In this document: piece by piece, positions 1 through 12,337 of the stretch | How the letters are laid out: every line of letters starts with the position of its first letter | How positions within the stretch are numbered: position 1 is the stretch's first letter | Source of the DNA: Phascolomyces articulosus | Lineage: Eukaryota; Mucoromycota; Mucoromycetes; Mucorales; Lichtheimiaceae | DNA length: 64,000 nt | Assembly: GCA_025677815.1 (NCBI GenBank) | Contig: JAIXMP010000003.1 | Location: forward strand, 1,798,001-1,862,000 | Direction of reading: 5' to 3' | The notes under the pieces: model-generated | The model's input: the letters and a program-made list of their open reading frames with translations, nothing else | The model's database searches: none | What the model was told of the DNA's origin: nothing | Made by a program: the position numbers and the translations under genes

Positions 1-305
1 TATACCCAAAAATTTCATTGAAGGTATATGGCTCATTGGATAAAAATACACAAATAACGTGTATTTAAAGTTATATGAAATGCATTTTAATACCTAGTTT
101 TTTTTTCACATTTGCTACCTTTGTATTATGATAAACTGTCTCAAAAGCCATACCATTCAAGAAGTGAAAAAAAACACCAAATATTCAATTCCTTGAAGCT
201 GGTTATTTGTCAGATAGGCTATCATATAAAACTGAAGGAGAAGAAAATGAAAACGACGAAAGCGAATTGATCACTGCTTTGATTGCATTATAGAATAGTA
301 ACCTG

Positions 306-307
<2 letters not shown>

Positions 308-357
<50 letters not shown>
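308..357. repeat. 50-bp poly(A) tract
   Basis: An uninterrupted run of 50 A residues ends 13 bases before a strong inverted repeat. Its length suggests either a retroposed poly(A) tail or simple slippage. True length is likely uncertain in any assembly. Confidence 0.9.
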
Positions 358-358
<1 letters not shown>

Positions 359-370
359 GTGAAACATATA

Positions 371-435
371 CACTGCAAAATTATTAAGGAATCAGGTGCT
401 TTTTGACATCCTGATTCCTAAATAATTTTGCAGTG
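371..435. repeat. 65-bp near-perfect inverted repeat (foldback)
   Basis: Two 26-base arms (371-396 and 410-435) are reverse complements with one mismatch and enclose a 13-base loop. The outer end CACTGCAAAATTATT resembles Tc1/mariner-style terminal repeats and the left side is preceded by TA, but the right flank is CG, so a TA duplication is not intact. It could be a miniature foldback element, a solo terminal-repeat pair, or a hairpin RNA precursor. The structure is seen directly; its origin is inference. Confidence 0.85.
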
Positions 436-1580
436 CGCATTAGACCAGGTGGACTATTATAAGGAAAGTTATTGGACAAAAACGATTGGGAATTAATATA
501 CATGCAAAAACTCATGGAGTAAGATTATGATAAGCAGCATACATCGGACCCTCTCTTTTTTTTTCCTTCCAATTACAACACGATAATTACTTCAACACAT
601 ACAAATCTTTTCTCTCCTTCCTCCTCAAAGTAGAACAAATAATTCGTACCCAACAGCATAAAAAACCTCGATAGCGCTATTGTTTTGTTTTTCTCTATCT
701 TTGTCATAACCAAATATTTAAAACCTTACGTTTATACCTAGTACGTATGTAATATTATCTTCTATCTACTCTATATATAATCTATTTTGATAACCTCCTC
801 TGTCAGACAATCAATTTATACTTTGTTCACCATTCAATGGATTGGTTTTGTTCAAGATCAATTTGATTTGAAAATTAAAGAACCAAATACATACAATGAT
901 ATTCTTTTTACACTGTTTTTGTTAAATAATTGTACCTGTAGAACGGAGGTACACCCATAGGGCGCATTTGTGATGCTACTGACAGGGCAATAGGCATGTA
1001 AAGTCATAAAATGTCCAGTAAAGGCATTCCAGGTTTTCCAGGCAACCCTTATATCTTACTAGGTTATAAAATCTTAGAAAGGTCCGTAAGTCGACAGTTT
1101 CTATGCGACTTCCCACCTGCAAGCATGTTCTATTGATTAATCTGGTTTGCAAAGAGTCATCACAACGCCAGGTGTTTATCCCCCCCCCCACTCCTGAAAA
1201 TTGCAAAGCAGAATTGCATATACCTTTGCTGCATGTTATCCAGCATAACTTGGTATAATGAGCATCTATCCCCTCTTCCCCCAAGTAATCCATATGCATA
1301 ACACTTTACTAACCTTGCATTCAATTAAATCAAAAAATAACTATGCGTAGTATTTTTAGTACTAGTAGACAATTATCATGACGAACTGTGAGAATATAAA
1401 TATTAGAACTTTTGCGACAAGCACTGTTTCTTTTTCCCTTATTTTTAATTTTTTATCTTTTTTCCTTTATACCTGAAAAAAAATCCCTAGTTTTCAGCAC
1501 TTTATATTAAGATTTTTAACAAGTTTTTAATACGCGTTGGTGGGCCATCAACGTCAATAGCAGCATTCACCTATTGAAAA

Positions 1581-3894
1581 ATGACAATCTATTTATTAGA
1601 GAGTGGTAATATCTCACCTTCACAAAAGCAAGAACTTGAAAGTAGTAGCCGTAATGCAAGTACCTTTGAACCACCCAATCAAATAGCTACAACACAACAA
1701 TTAAAAGATGATAATCCTTATACTAGTTCTGTCGATGATAAAGAGAAAACTACTGATTTGAATCAGCATCATGGTATTGATTCTAAACCATTTGACGGTG
1801 ATGAAAAATTGGATGCAGAAGAATATGAACCAGAAGAAGGCAAAAAGAAAAAGAAGTTTATCTATTCTGAATTTTATGGTCGTCATCGCCGATGGTTTCA
1901 GTAAATATTTTTCTAATTATATATCCATATGTGTTTACACATACCATCATCTACAGGAAAAAAACATAGCCTCTGTCTATTAACAAAAAGGAGGAGAGGA
2001 TGGTGATGTTGGACGAATAGTTTTGTTTGTTATTATCAATGATTAATTATGATGTATTTTAATAGTCTAGCTATGTTTCTTATCTTTACGGGTTATCTTG
2101 CTGCCGCATTTGCTTTACAGGTGCCTAAAGGTTACGATCAGGAAAACTTGGTACTTGGTTTGATTTATGCTTTTTTTACTCTTTACATCCTCTTTCAACA
2201 TATCCCCATATCACTTGTTGTGAATCCATTCCTTGCTGCAGTGAGCTTTTTGGGTAAACCGGTCATGAAGCTCAGCGAACGTATACGAAGTATGCTTTAT
2301 TTTGGTGGTGTATTGCTCATTATCGTTGTTGTAGTTTTTGCTATGCCTGAAACAGAAAATACGAACCGCGTTCAACGCTTAACTGGATTTATTGGATTAC
2401 TTTTCTTTCTTGGTGGCACTTTTGCATTTTCCAAGGTAAAAAAAAAAAAAAAAAAACTTTCAAAATTTAGCAATTATAATATACTTGAGGGATGATATGT
2501 AAATAAACATTTGTAAAAAAGAAAATATGTTTCTTTCTCACACACCAACGCATAATATTAGAATCATAGGAAAATCAATTGGAATACCGTCTCTGGTGGA
2601 ATTTTGCTTCAATTTCTTTTGGGATTGTTTGTTTTCAAATCTTCAGTGGGCCATAGTATTTTCCAATGGATTGCTGTATTTGCTGAAGGCTTCTTAAGCA
2701 AATCATGGTATGGAACATCCTTTGTATTTGGTGAAGATGTTGCTAACTCAGGAATGTTCTTTATGAACGTTGTTCCTGTTATCATTTTCTTTGCTGCTGT
2801 TGTTCAAATACTTTACTATGTGAACGCCTTACCATGGATCTTGTCTCATGCTGCAAGCATATTTAGCAAGGTTTTGGGTATCACAGGTCCTGAAGCTGTT
2901 GTTGCTGTTGGAACGGTAATGGGATTAGTTGCATATTAAACAATTCTAAGTTTTTAGTTATTTATCATTTCTTTTTTCCTTCTTCTTAAAACAAAAATAA
3001 TATAATAGTCATTCCTTGGTCTATCGGAAGCACCTTTACTCATTCGACCTGTAGTTGCCACCATGACTAAAGCCGAAATACATCAGGTTATGACCTGTGG
3101 TCTTGGCACCATCTCTGGTAGTGTCTTGTTTGCTTATATTTCTATGGGCGTATCAGGTCAAGCATTGATTACCTCCACTATCATGTCCATTCCATGCTCA
3201 TTGGCTATCTCCAAACTGCGTTATCCGGAAACAGAGAAATCATCTGCTGCCAAAAAGGATATTGCTGTTGAGCGTGATACAGAATCTTACAATATACTAC
3301 ATGCAGCCAGTTCCGGTGCTGGCTTGGGCATGACCATTGCTCTATTGATCATTGCCAATTTGATTGCTATTCTTTCCCTTTTGTATGTTGTTAATGCCTT
3401 GTTAACATGGCTCGGTAATTTCTTGACTATCCAAAAGTTGACGTTAGACTTAGTTACGGGATACATCTTCGTTCCTTTGGCTTGGCTTATTGGTGCCGAT
3501 AATCAAGATTTGGTTTCTGTAGGTCGTTTGATGGCACTCAAGATTTGGGCCAATGAATTTGTTGCTTATAATGAAATGCAAACCGTATATCTTGAAACAA
3601 TCACTTATCGATCACGTCTTGTTACCACTTATGCGTTATGTGGTTTTGCAAACTTTGTTTCAAGTATGACTATATTTTTATTTCAATTAATACATGAGTA
3701 TCTGCCGGGAGTTGGTCTTGATGATGAGCTAAAATTCATTTATATTTTAATATATAGTTGGTATTCAACTTGGCTGTCTTGGTGCTATTGCACCGAAGAG
3801 AACGGGTGATATTGCAGAGATGGCTATATCTGCATTGATCTGTGGTAGTGTTTGCACTTGGGTTTCAGCCTGCTTTGCAGGCATGCTTTTGTAA
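1581..3894 (+). CDS. Concentrative nucleoside transporter (CNT/SLC28 family)
   Basis: This gene encodes a plasma-membrane symporter expected to import nucleosides with H+ or Na+. Five exons fit in phase: 1581-1900, 2066-2435, 2562-2915, 3009-3663 and 3758-3894, giving 611 aa. The first ~100 residues are hydrophilic, acidic, and end in a Lys-rich stretch, as expected for a cytosolic N-terminus. The rest is hydrophobic and follows SLC28 order: LQFLLGL, the GTSFVFGE motif, SEAPLLIRP, the TCGLGTISGSVLFAYISMGV core, ANEFVAYNEM, then YALCGFAN and a final GAIAPKR-type segment. The acceptor at 2560-2561 was preferred over the next AG because only it keeps phase and yields NHRKINW, matching the family. 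Length is close to animal CNTs (about 600-690 aa). The family assignment is strong; the substrate is not visible. Confidence 0.93.
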
Positions 3895-4582
3895 ATATTC
3901 CTTTTTGTTACTTCCTGTCCTTTTGGATATTCTTTAACTTCTAAATATATAAATATATATACCTATTATACGATGTATTCCTCCATTCACCTTCCCATTT
4001 TAACCCTTACGTGTATTTCTTCCACTCTCTCTTCCTAGGTAATTAATTATGATAATTAGAATAGAGTTTAATAATATTATAACTCTCATATTAAGTAAAA
4101 TAAAATCATATCGTCATTTACCTTCTCTTTACTTAGTAGTAAGTCTTTTTTTAAACAATATCCAAATATACAAATTTAGTATATAATCCTCCTAACATAT
4201 GAGTTTCTATAAGAAATCCCAAGGGGAGAAACAAATCTTATAATGAATCGATGATAAATAAATATATGTATATATGCGTGTACTTGTTTGTGTGTATAAT
4301 ACTGTACAATGGACTAGTTACTTCATTTCCACCATCAAACTGAGTATGGTCCATAAACAAATAGACGTTTAATCACAATCAACAACAAAAAAAAAAATAA
4401 ACAATAGAGTATTTATATATTAATGAAATGGAGAAAAAGAAAACCGTGCACATATACTTTTTTTATTATTATTATTACTACACAAATGCAAGAAAAAAGA
4501 ATCTACAGAAAAGAAGAAAGGGGTGGGAGTTGGATAGAATAGATGGAGATGAAGGATTAAGTTATTAAATAGTTTTTTTTTC
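3895..4582. other. Convergent intergenic region
   Basis: AT-rich spacer between the 3' ends of the nucleoside transporter (+) and the EF-Tu gene (-). It should carry both 3' untranslated regions and polyadenylation signals; several AATAAA-like strings occur, including about 4396-4402. No further gene is seen. Confidence 0.6.
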
Positions 4583-6585
4583 TCACTCAATAATAGAGGT
4601 AACAACACCGGTACCGACGGTTTTGCCACCTTCACGAACAGTGAAACGTTGACCTTCTTCAAGAGCAATGTCATGGATAAGTTCACATTGAAGTTCAACA
4701 TTATCACCGGGCATGATCAACTTGTCATCGGGATCTTCAGTACCTTCGGGGTGGGTCAAGCTGACGGTAACATCAGTGGTACGGACGAACATTTGAGGGC
4801 GGTAGTTGTTGACGAAAGGAGTGTGACGACCACCTTCTTCCTTAGTCAAGATATAAAGTTGAGCCATGAACTTCTTGTGGGACTTGACAGAACCAGGAGC
4901 ACAGAGAACTTGACCACGGCGAATTTGTTCACGCTTGACACCACGCAAAAGGGCACCCATGTTATCACCAGCTTCACCACGGTCCAATTCCTTACGGAAC
5001 ATTTCAATACCGGTCAAAGTAGTCTTTAAGGAATCGCCCATACCAACGATTTCGACTTCGGAGCCCTTGGTAATGGTACCACGTTCGACACGGCCAGTAG
5101 CAACGGTACCACGACCAGAGATAGAGAAGACATCTAAAACAGGTATACAAAATGTTAGTTTTCCTTTTTTTAATACTCTTTTGATCCAAGAAATCAATGT
5201 ACATAATGTTCAAAGATTCTATTTATCCTTCTCTTTCATTCTCATTCTATCCAATTCCATTTTTTTTATTTTATTTTTACCTTCAATAGGCATCAAGAAA
5301 GGCTTGTCCAAGTCACGAACTGGAGTAGGAATGTGAGCATCGACAGAGCTCATCAATTCAAGAATGGCCTTTTCACCAATTTCAGGGTCACGGCCTTCAA
5401 GGGCAGCCAAAGCAGAACCCTTGATGATAGGAGTGTTTTCACCATCGAAACCATATTCAGCCAAAAGATCACGCATTTCCATTTCAACGAGTTCAAGCAT
5501 TTCTTCATCATCAACGGCATCGACCTTGTTGATAAAGACAACCAAGTTTTGGACACCGACTTGACGGGCTAACAACAAATGTTCACGGGTTTGAGGCATT
5601 TGACCGTCAGTGGCGGAGACAACAATAATAGCACCATCCATCTAAAAATATAACACCACGCCATTTTGGGTTGTTTAGTTTTCTCTTCTCAATGTTTGAA
5701 ACTAGGTTGTTGTTACTAATTGTCCAAGTTTTATTGTTTTGATTTACCTGAGCAGCACCAGTAATCATGTTCTTGATATAATCAGCGTGACCAGGACAGT
5801 CAACGTGGGCATAATGACGGTTGTCAGTTTCGTATTCAACGTGAGCAGTGGAAATGGTAATACCACGAGCCTTTTCTTCAGGAGCCTTATCAATTTGGTT
5901 ATAATCCATGAATGTAGTGCTACCACTCTTGGCAGCCAAAGTCTTGGTAATAGCAGCGGTCAAAGTAGTCTTGCCGTGATCGACGTGACCAATAGTACCA
6001 ATGTTGACGTGGGGCTTACCACGTGAGAACTTGCCACCAGCATCAGAGGCCATACCGCGACGACCTATTTTTTTTGTTTACATATTAAAATTTTTTCCTC
6101 CCTTTTTATACCAACACCCATTCTGTTGTTTTCCGGCGTTCTTTCTTTTACTGTTACTTACCAAACATCATCATGCGAGGAGCATTGGAGGCATAAGCTT
6201 CATGAAGCAAGTTAGCAGTCTATTATACACATCAATAACAAAAATTGATAAAAATCATCCAAAAAATAGAATAAACACGTTAATACACTTTCGAATAAAT
6301 AACTCTATTTATATGACAAAGACAATGAAAGAAAATAATACATACAAGCTTGTTGCCGGAAGAAAGGGCCATACGAGTAGAGGCCCATGCTAATTGTAAA
6401 ACAAAAAAAAAAGTTAGGTTCAGGCCCAATTGTGATCCTAACTAAAAGAAAAACACGTCTTTCGGAAAAATAAAACTTATTAAAAGCTTACCACTACGTG
6501 AAGCAGCAGAGGAGACGCAACGACGGGAAGCAAAGCGAGCAGTGGGAGCAGCAGCTCTGTTGACGGCAGTCTTCAAGGCGAACAT
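4583..6585 (-). CDS. TUF1: Mitochondrial translation elongation factor Tu
   Basis: GTPase that delivers aminoacyl-tRNA to the mitochondrial ribosome. Six exons join in phase on the minus strand: 6492-6585, 6346-6389, 6162-6219, 5748-6064, 5281-5641 and 4583-5133, giving 474 aa. The first ~70 residues are Arg/Ser/Ala-rich without acidic residues, a typical mitochondrial presequence, and are spread over three small exons. The body starts [17 protein letters not shown] (P-loop), followed by [12 protein letters not shown] (G3), [10 protein letters not shown] (G4) and [10 protein letters not shown] (G5), then domains II and III ending GVVTSIIE. It is full length for bacterial or mitochondrial EF-Tu. 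The start ATG at 6583-6585 is the first that opens a presequence in phase. Nothing looks broken. Confidence 0.97.
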
Positions 6586-7085
6586 GGTAGACAAATGGTA
6601 TTGACGATTGAGGAAGAAGTGTCAAGTCAAAAAAAAAAAAAAAAAAAACCGAACCTTGAAATTCCAGTGGCGACAAAAAATGTTGTCGAAAAAAAAAAAG
6701 AGCGTGATGTCACCCAACAACCAACGACCAAGTGCAAGTCACTTACTAAAATAGGAACAAAAGCATTGTTCTGGACTTTAATATGTCAAAAAGCGGCATA
6801 TTTTTATAAAGTTTGAATTGGATGAACAGGTTGCTATTGCAAACAATATGATAAAAGTAGTGAATTGATACAGTCTTTTTTTTACTACATTTTTTTTTTT
6901 GGTTTTACTTGAAACAACATAAAAATATTGAATAGATTAAAAAATAATAAGAAACTAATGATAGTAAGAATAGCTTCTAGTATAAAATAGTAGTAGTAAA
7001 CATATTACTAAGAAAAGAAATAAATAAGAGTGGATGGAGGATGAGAAATCATGATAAGAAAGAAGATAGAAACTCAATATCTAAC
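6586..7085. other. Upstream region of EF-Tu gene
   Basis: About 500 bp between the EF-Tu start (-) and the 3' end of the next minus-strand gene. It should contain the EF-Tu promoter and the upstream gene's 3' UTR. An 18-A run lies near 6631-6648. No gene seen. Confidence 0.5.
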
Positions 7086-8554
7086 TTATTCAGATTCATC
7101 CTTATGAATTTGAAGTGCCACCTTGCTTAAGAAATACCACCATTGAGAAGTTTCTGTAAACCAATCAGTGGTTTGAGATACACGATCAAGCATACCACTT
7201 TCACTTGGATAAGTAGATTGAAGTTGCTGAACAAACTTTTCCCATTCGGTTTCCATTTGTTTAGGAGTAGTCGATTCTTGAGAAGCCAATTGAACAAGAC
7301 TATCAATTTGTTGTTGTAATTGAGATGGGGCCTTCATTTGTTTTTCTTGATGAACAATTTCATCAAAAACATGTTCCACCAATTCATCATCGGAATAATC
7401 GCCTGGAATAACATTAATACAGCCATATTGAGATCGTCCCGTATTACAATCGCTCTATTTTATTTAATAGAAAGGGAAAACAACCAAAATTGATTAGAAA
7501 CAATGAATTTTTTTTTTCATCATGCCAAAAAGATGATAGTGTCATTTTTATTTACCTTTGACTTGCAACATCGAATACAGAAACGTGAATTGGAAGGCTC
7601 CAACAAATTGACAAAATAATTATAACCTTCGCATTTGGCACCAATAGGTTTACCTTTACCGTGATCATCATACTATAATAATATAATGGTATTCTATTAA
7701 TTACTATTTTTTTTTCTTGATAAAGTAGTTATTATTATGTGCTGCCCTACCTGGCCTCCTTCATCATCGGGCAAAAGACCATACTTGGCTGGATCCAGAT
7801 AACCAGTCACTTGTACATATTTTGAAGTCTTACTATAGTGTGTCTTTTGAATAAATCCAGACGGAAACACCTTGTTTCCTTTAATAACAGAATCAGATGT
7901 ACAATGAGCAACACCGTAATCTTCAGTGGGTGCTACTTCTTGGTTCGGTTCTGCAGGTAAGAAAAAGCAAAAGTCATTGGCTCCTTGGATTTTGACACGG
8001 GGATCGTTGTTATCATTAACGTTTTGTGTAGTAGCAATTGAGGTTGTTTTTGTTTGTCCTTTGGCTTTTTCATCAGGCTTATTAGCTGCACTCTTTTCCT
8101 TTTTGGAAGACTTATCTTCTGTCGCTTTTTGAGGATCCTGTTGCTGTTGTTCTTTGGTATCAGCTGGAGCAGTAACAGGTGCTACTGTTTGTTGTTTTTT
8201 ATCATCAGTATTATTTTGCTCTTCTTTGGGTTTTGGTAAGCTCTTGTCTGCAACATTTGTCATTGGTGACGAAGATGGTGTTGTTTTTGTGTCATCGACA
8301 TAATCGCCTTTGGCATCCGATGGATTTGCCGTGGTTGTTTCATGATCTTCAGTAGCCGGTGTAATAGTGTTGGGGTTGTTTGCAATACCTGTGTATGGTG
8401 GTGGTGGGGGTGGTGATATCGATGTAGCAGCATTATTATTATTTCCTCCTCCATTCGATGAAATTTCACCATCAGGTGAAGCCAAAACTGTAATAGTACA
8501 GCCAATTAAAAATAATAAAAAGTAAAGAGTAATAGTATAACTTGAGTTTAGCAT
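7086..8554 (-). CDS. Secreted cysteine-containing glycoprotein-like protein
   Basis: Three exons (7751-8554, 7556-7672, 7086-7454) join in phase to 429 aa. The ATG at 8552-8554 was chosen because it directly starts a signal peptide (MLNSSYTITLYFLLFLIGC then VLASPDG); an in-frame ATG 69 bases upstream exists but would bury it. Residues ~30-185 are a low-complexity, Pro/Thr/Ser/Lys/Gln-rich linker, likely O-glycosylated or extended. A conserved-looking domain follows, starting NDFCFFLP and containing DYGVAHC, YVQVTGYLDP, GGQYDDHGKG, CEGYNYFV, RFCIRCC and SDCNTGRSQYGC. From memory this cysteine pattern resembles fungal extracellular proteins annotated as macrophage-activating glycoprotein; that naming is unverified. 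The C-terminal ~100 residues look helical and soluble. Enzymatic function is unknown. Confidence 0.8.
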
Positions 8555-11302
8555 ATTTTTTTCGTTAAGGTGATGAATTGAGTAAAAAAAAAAAAAAGGA
8601 AAATGACCAAAAAACATGGCCATTTATATATTATTCTTGTGAGTGTGCAAAAATGGTTCCTATTTTTTTAAAAAAATGTACTGATCCTATTTGGGGCCTT
8701 GACGGATCGCCTCTATGCAAAAAAAAAAAAAAGAAAAAAATTGATCGACTCATGGTTTGAACGTGCATTTTGCTTATTAGGATATAAAAATAGGCTAGCA
8801 GCAACAGTAGAAGTAAAATCAAAGAATTCTATTATGGTTCGCGGCCATACGTTTTCTCAAATCAACTTCCATGAAATTAAGCAAGAGCCAACAATTATAT
8901 TTCAAGTCTCCTTATTACTCTCCATTGAGATATTGCATCCTTAATTTTGTTCCTAACACTCGTTTTTTTATATATTCTTTCTCTATATAATTCTTTTTTT
9001 TTCAAGGGGAAAAAGAAATTAAAGAGAGAGAGAGAAAAAACTTAGGAACAAATGAGGCATATATAATTATAATAATCGAACATTTGTGTAAAGAGAAGGC
9101 GGCAATTCAGGTTTATTATCGATTTTTTTTTCAGAATCTATCTAATGCCACTCCATTTACTATTAAAAGTAATCATACTACATATATGTCGTTATGGATA
9201 TATTTATCATTGTCTGTGTGCTAAAAAAAAGTGATCAACATATTGAGAGATGGAGATAGAAGAAAGGGGGGCTTACTGTTGGTAAAAAAAAATGATGAAG
9301 GTAATTCAAAAACAAACAGGCAACAAGTTTAAACAAACCAAAGTGGATATCTTTTACTCACTATTTCTTTTTTTGCTCTTTTTCTTTTGGTTGTTCTCTA
9401 AATATTAAGGAAGATAATAATATGACCAAAAACGTAGAAAGGGAGAGGAGAGGAGAAACTTTGAGAAATATAAATCCGACAATGAATCGTATATTCCTTA
9501 CTGGTTTTTTTTTACCTAACTTAGTATGAATTGTTCTATACAACATTAGTAATATAACTTATTATAGGTTTATCCATTTTCAATTCTCTTACAGGTTCAT
9601 TATCAAAAAGAAAAAAAAAGCTTAATAGATAAATATCTCCTTGAAGAGAGACAAAGAAGGAAGATTAAGAAGTAAAAGAGAGAGGTTCTAGGCCATGGTC
9701 TTTCCAAGTCGTGGTATTCATTCAACCTTATGAATCTTGTCCTATATAACTTACTAAGTTTGAAATCTTCTGTCAAATGTGTCTATTGACCATCTATAGT
9801 ATAAGTATGATGTGAATCAAGTCATACTTGTTTGAATTATTATACATAAACTTTGATCTTGGCGCGGATAATAGAATTTTTTTTTTAACTTGTTTTCTAT
9901 AAATATGATTTTATAATAATAGTAAATAGTCTAAAAAACTTATAAGCATTGTTTTTCTTTTTAAATATATATATAATATATAAACCATTGATATGTTGAG
10001 GTAAGGAGGTTTATTTGAATGATGAAATGAATCTGAATCTCGGTTGTTCAACTTAAAGGAGACTCCTCGATTATTATTTTTTCACTCCTGCTATTGCTAC
10101 TGCTATACACTAATATTATTATCATAAAAGTAAAAACGAGGAGTATGACGAAAAAAAAAATAGGAGTGGTGGAACAAATTGTTGATATTGATGAATAATT
10201 ATAATAAAAATGGACAGGTGGCTATAATATTCTTTGTTCTATTCCTTATTATGATGCACAACATTTAGATTATTACATGCACTAGTATTAGAATGCTCAA
10301 AAATAACTACTATAACCGCAATAAGTACAAAGCAAGGTTAATAATAATAATCACAATCCAGTTTATTGCTGGTATTATTACGTACATAAAGTATATTCAC
10401 CTCTAATTTAATCGTTTGTTCTCTGACTGCACACCATATGATAGATAATTCAACAGCATCTTTTGCAATGTTCATTACAGGAACAACTTTTTTCAGGAAT
10501 GTGTCGAACATTATATAGAAAAAGCGGAATGTTGCTCAGTTTCAATTTTGGAGAATCCTTAAACTTGTTAGAATACCAGTTACACCATATCACAGCATAT
10601 TCTTGCTAGATCTCAATTCCTAGAAAATAATAGATATCAATAATAGCCAGATAAAAATATGCACACCCTCTATCAATATATAAAGGTTCAAGAAGTAGGA
10701 GTTAGTAAGTGGTTCTAATTGTGTACTATTATAGAATGAGAGATTTATTTCAGAACAATGTTAAGAGTCGCAATTCATTTCCATTGTTGACATCGAATAA
10801 TGCGCTGTTTGGTTAATAAACGTTGTATACTTTATTATTTAGGATTCAAAAATAATTCCAATAAAATGTTTGATTTGCTGTTGGGTATGTAAGATAAAGC
10901 GTGTGAATATGGTAAATCCAGCATGAAGCAGAGTAATATTAGATGTTGACCAGGTGACTGATTTTGTTTTGCATGAAATTTTTTTTTTCCAAAACTGCTG
11001 TGTTGCATAATTTTGGGGTAAATGATAAATGATTGGCGGACAGACAAGCAAAAAGCCTACTACAGATAAATATTATTGATTCAAGGAAATAAACACTTTA
11101 TACGTGTTGTTGTATACATATAATTACAATGGTTGGGGAAGGAATAATGCTATGATAGAATGGGGAATGATCATGATAATTAAAAAAAAAAACTACTGTT
11201 AAAGAAGAGTGAATCGTTGAATTTTTTTTTGCTGTTGTTGCTTTCAGGATAATGTACATCAATAATGATTTATATATTTATGCTAAAATACTATTATTAT
11301 TA
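8555..11302. other. Long AT-rich intergenic region
   Basis: About 2.7 kb without a supportable gene. It holds the promoter of the secreted-protein gene (from 8555 upwards) and the 3' side of the DinB-like gene (below 11303). Small inverted repeats are visible: AAGTATGA/TCATACTT around 9804-9831, and ACTCCTCG/CGAGGAGT around 10062-10145. All longer reading frames are low-complexity and I regard them as chance. Confidence 0.5.
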
Positions 11303-12337
11303 TTAAAGATGACCTGCAATTTTTGCACGATGTTGTTGCTGGAGGTGTTGTGTAGTTGATGGTGCCATACCAAAATCACTAGTGACCGGTATGTTATTTT
11401 CAATACAGATGGCCTTAATGGCTGCGTAGTGATGAATCTATACAAAAGTAAAAAAAAAAATGAACCTGTGTTACCATCCATTATAAAGTTTCATAAAAAA
11501 AAAAGATAACAAGAAACTTTATAGATAAATTCAAAAGACTTACAGCATGCATACAACAATACCAAAGTTCACGATCGTACGACGAATTAAACATAGCTCT
11601 TGGGACATTAGAAGATGGATCAATGGTTGCGGCAAGTCTTACAGGTGTATCTAATGGTATTTTATCTTCTATTTCTTTAAACTTATTTTGCATATCTCGA
11701 AAACAATAAGTGGCTTCCCGACGGTCCCTTTCCATTGGTTGCTATTAAGGTTGTACCAAAAAAAAGCGCCATGTCAATATTAAGAAATTCTTCCTCGGAG
11801 TGTTTGAATATATCCTTCCTCCATCTTATTAACAATCTATTCTATCATTAAAACGAACTACCCTTCTCTTCCTTATTCCTCTCTCTCTCTCATTTTATCC
11901 TTTTCATCATTATCCTATACTATTACATACATCACGTGAACGAGCATCAAAATCAACCGTCCATGTATCATCTTCGTGACGTTGCTGCTGATGACTCAGT
12001 GTGGGGTTACCAGAAAGCAAAAGATGAAAGTGATCATACACGTGTCTAAAATATATAAAGTCAGGGAGTATATATTATATATACCTCATGAGTGAATAAA
12101 CTCTTTTCAATATTCAACAAAGATATTCGTAGATTTCTCTCTTATTAGATACTAAATATACCTTATATGTTTGCCAATGGTTCCTCCAGGCATTACAGTG
12201 GATGGACGTGTATAAGCGTCATCATCAGGAATATGTTGAAGTAGATCAATAACTTGTTGTAATAATTGATCAGTAGCTGTATAAATCACAGTTTGCTGAT
12301 CAAGTGGAGTAACTCTAATAAATGTAGATGATGCCAT
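11303..12337 (-). CDS. DinB-superfamily (DinB_2/DUF664-type) protein
   Basis: Four exons on the minus strand (12162-12337, 11931-12045, 11544-11741, 11303-11437) join in phase to 207 aa. The start ATG at 12335-12337 opens MASSTFIRVTPLDQQ. The protein reads as a four-helix bundle: IGKHIRHVYDHFHLLL (metal-ligand-like His), WTVDFDARSRD, a DRREATYCFRDM segment, then the family-like ending YDRELWYCCMHAIHHYAAIKAI and PVTSDFGMAPST. The last block closely resembles DinB/YfiT-like proteins (HH near Ala-Ile, then FGVAPST). Members are metal-dependent, often thiol-related enzymes, but the substrate here cannot be told. It is intact and divergent from the glucosidase gene across about 820 bp. Confidence 0.8.

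Larger units (their letters stand above)
1..1580. other. Gene-poor leading region
   Basis: No gene is supported here. It holds a 50-A homopolymer (308-357), an adjacent near-perfect hairpin (371-435), listed separately, and a run of C near 1182-1191. The only long reading frame is 976-1299 on the minus strand: 107 codons, rich in cysteine. It starts with ATG but I recognise no family in it, so I do not call it a gene. The stretch from about 1320 to 1580 is AT-rich and should contain the promoter and 5' leader of the nucleoside transporter that starts at 1581. Confidence 0.6.

Noticed and set aside
4649..5029. Plus-strand frame of 126 codons across the EF-Tu gene
   Set aside because: It is the antisense shadow of a strongly codon-biased conserved gene.
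8567..8623. Longer N-terminus for the secreted protein from an upstream in-frame ATG
   Set aside because: The internal ATG at 8554 starts a clean signal peptide; the extension is a poly-Phe artefact of an A/T run.
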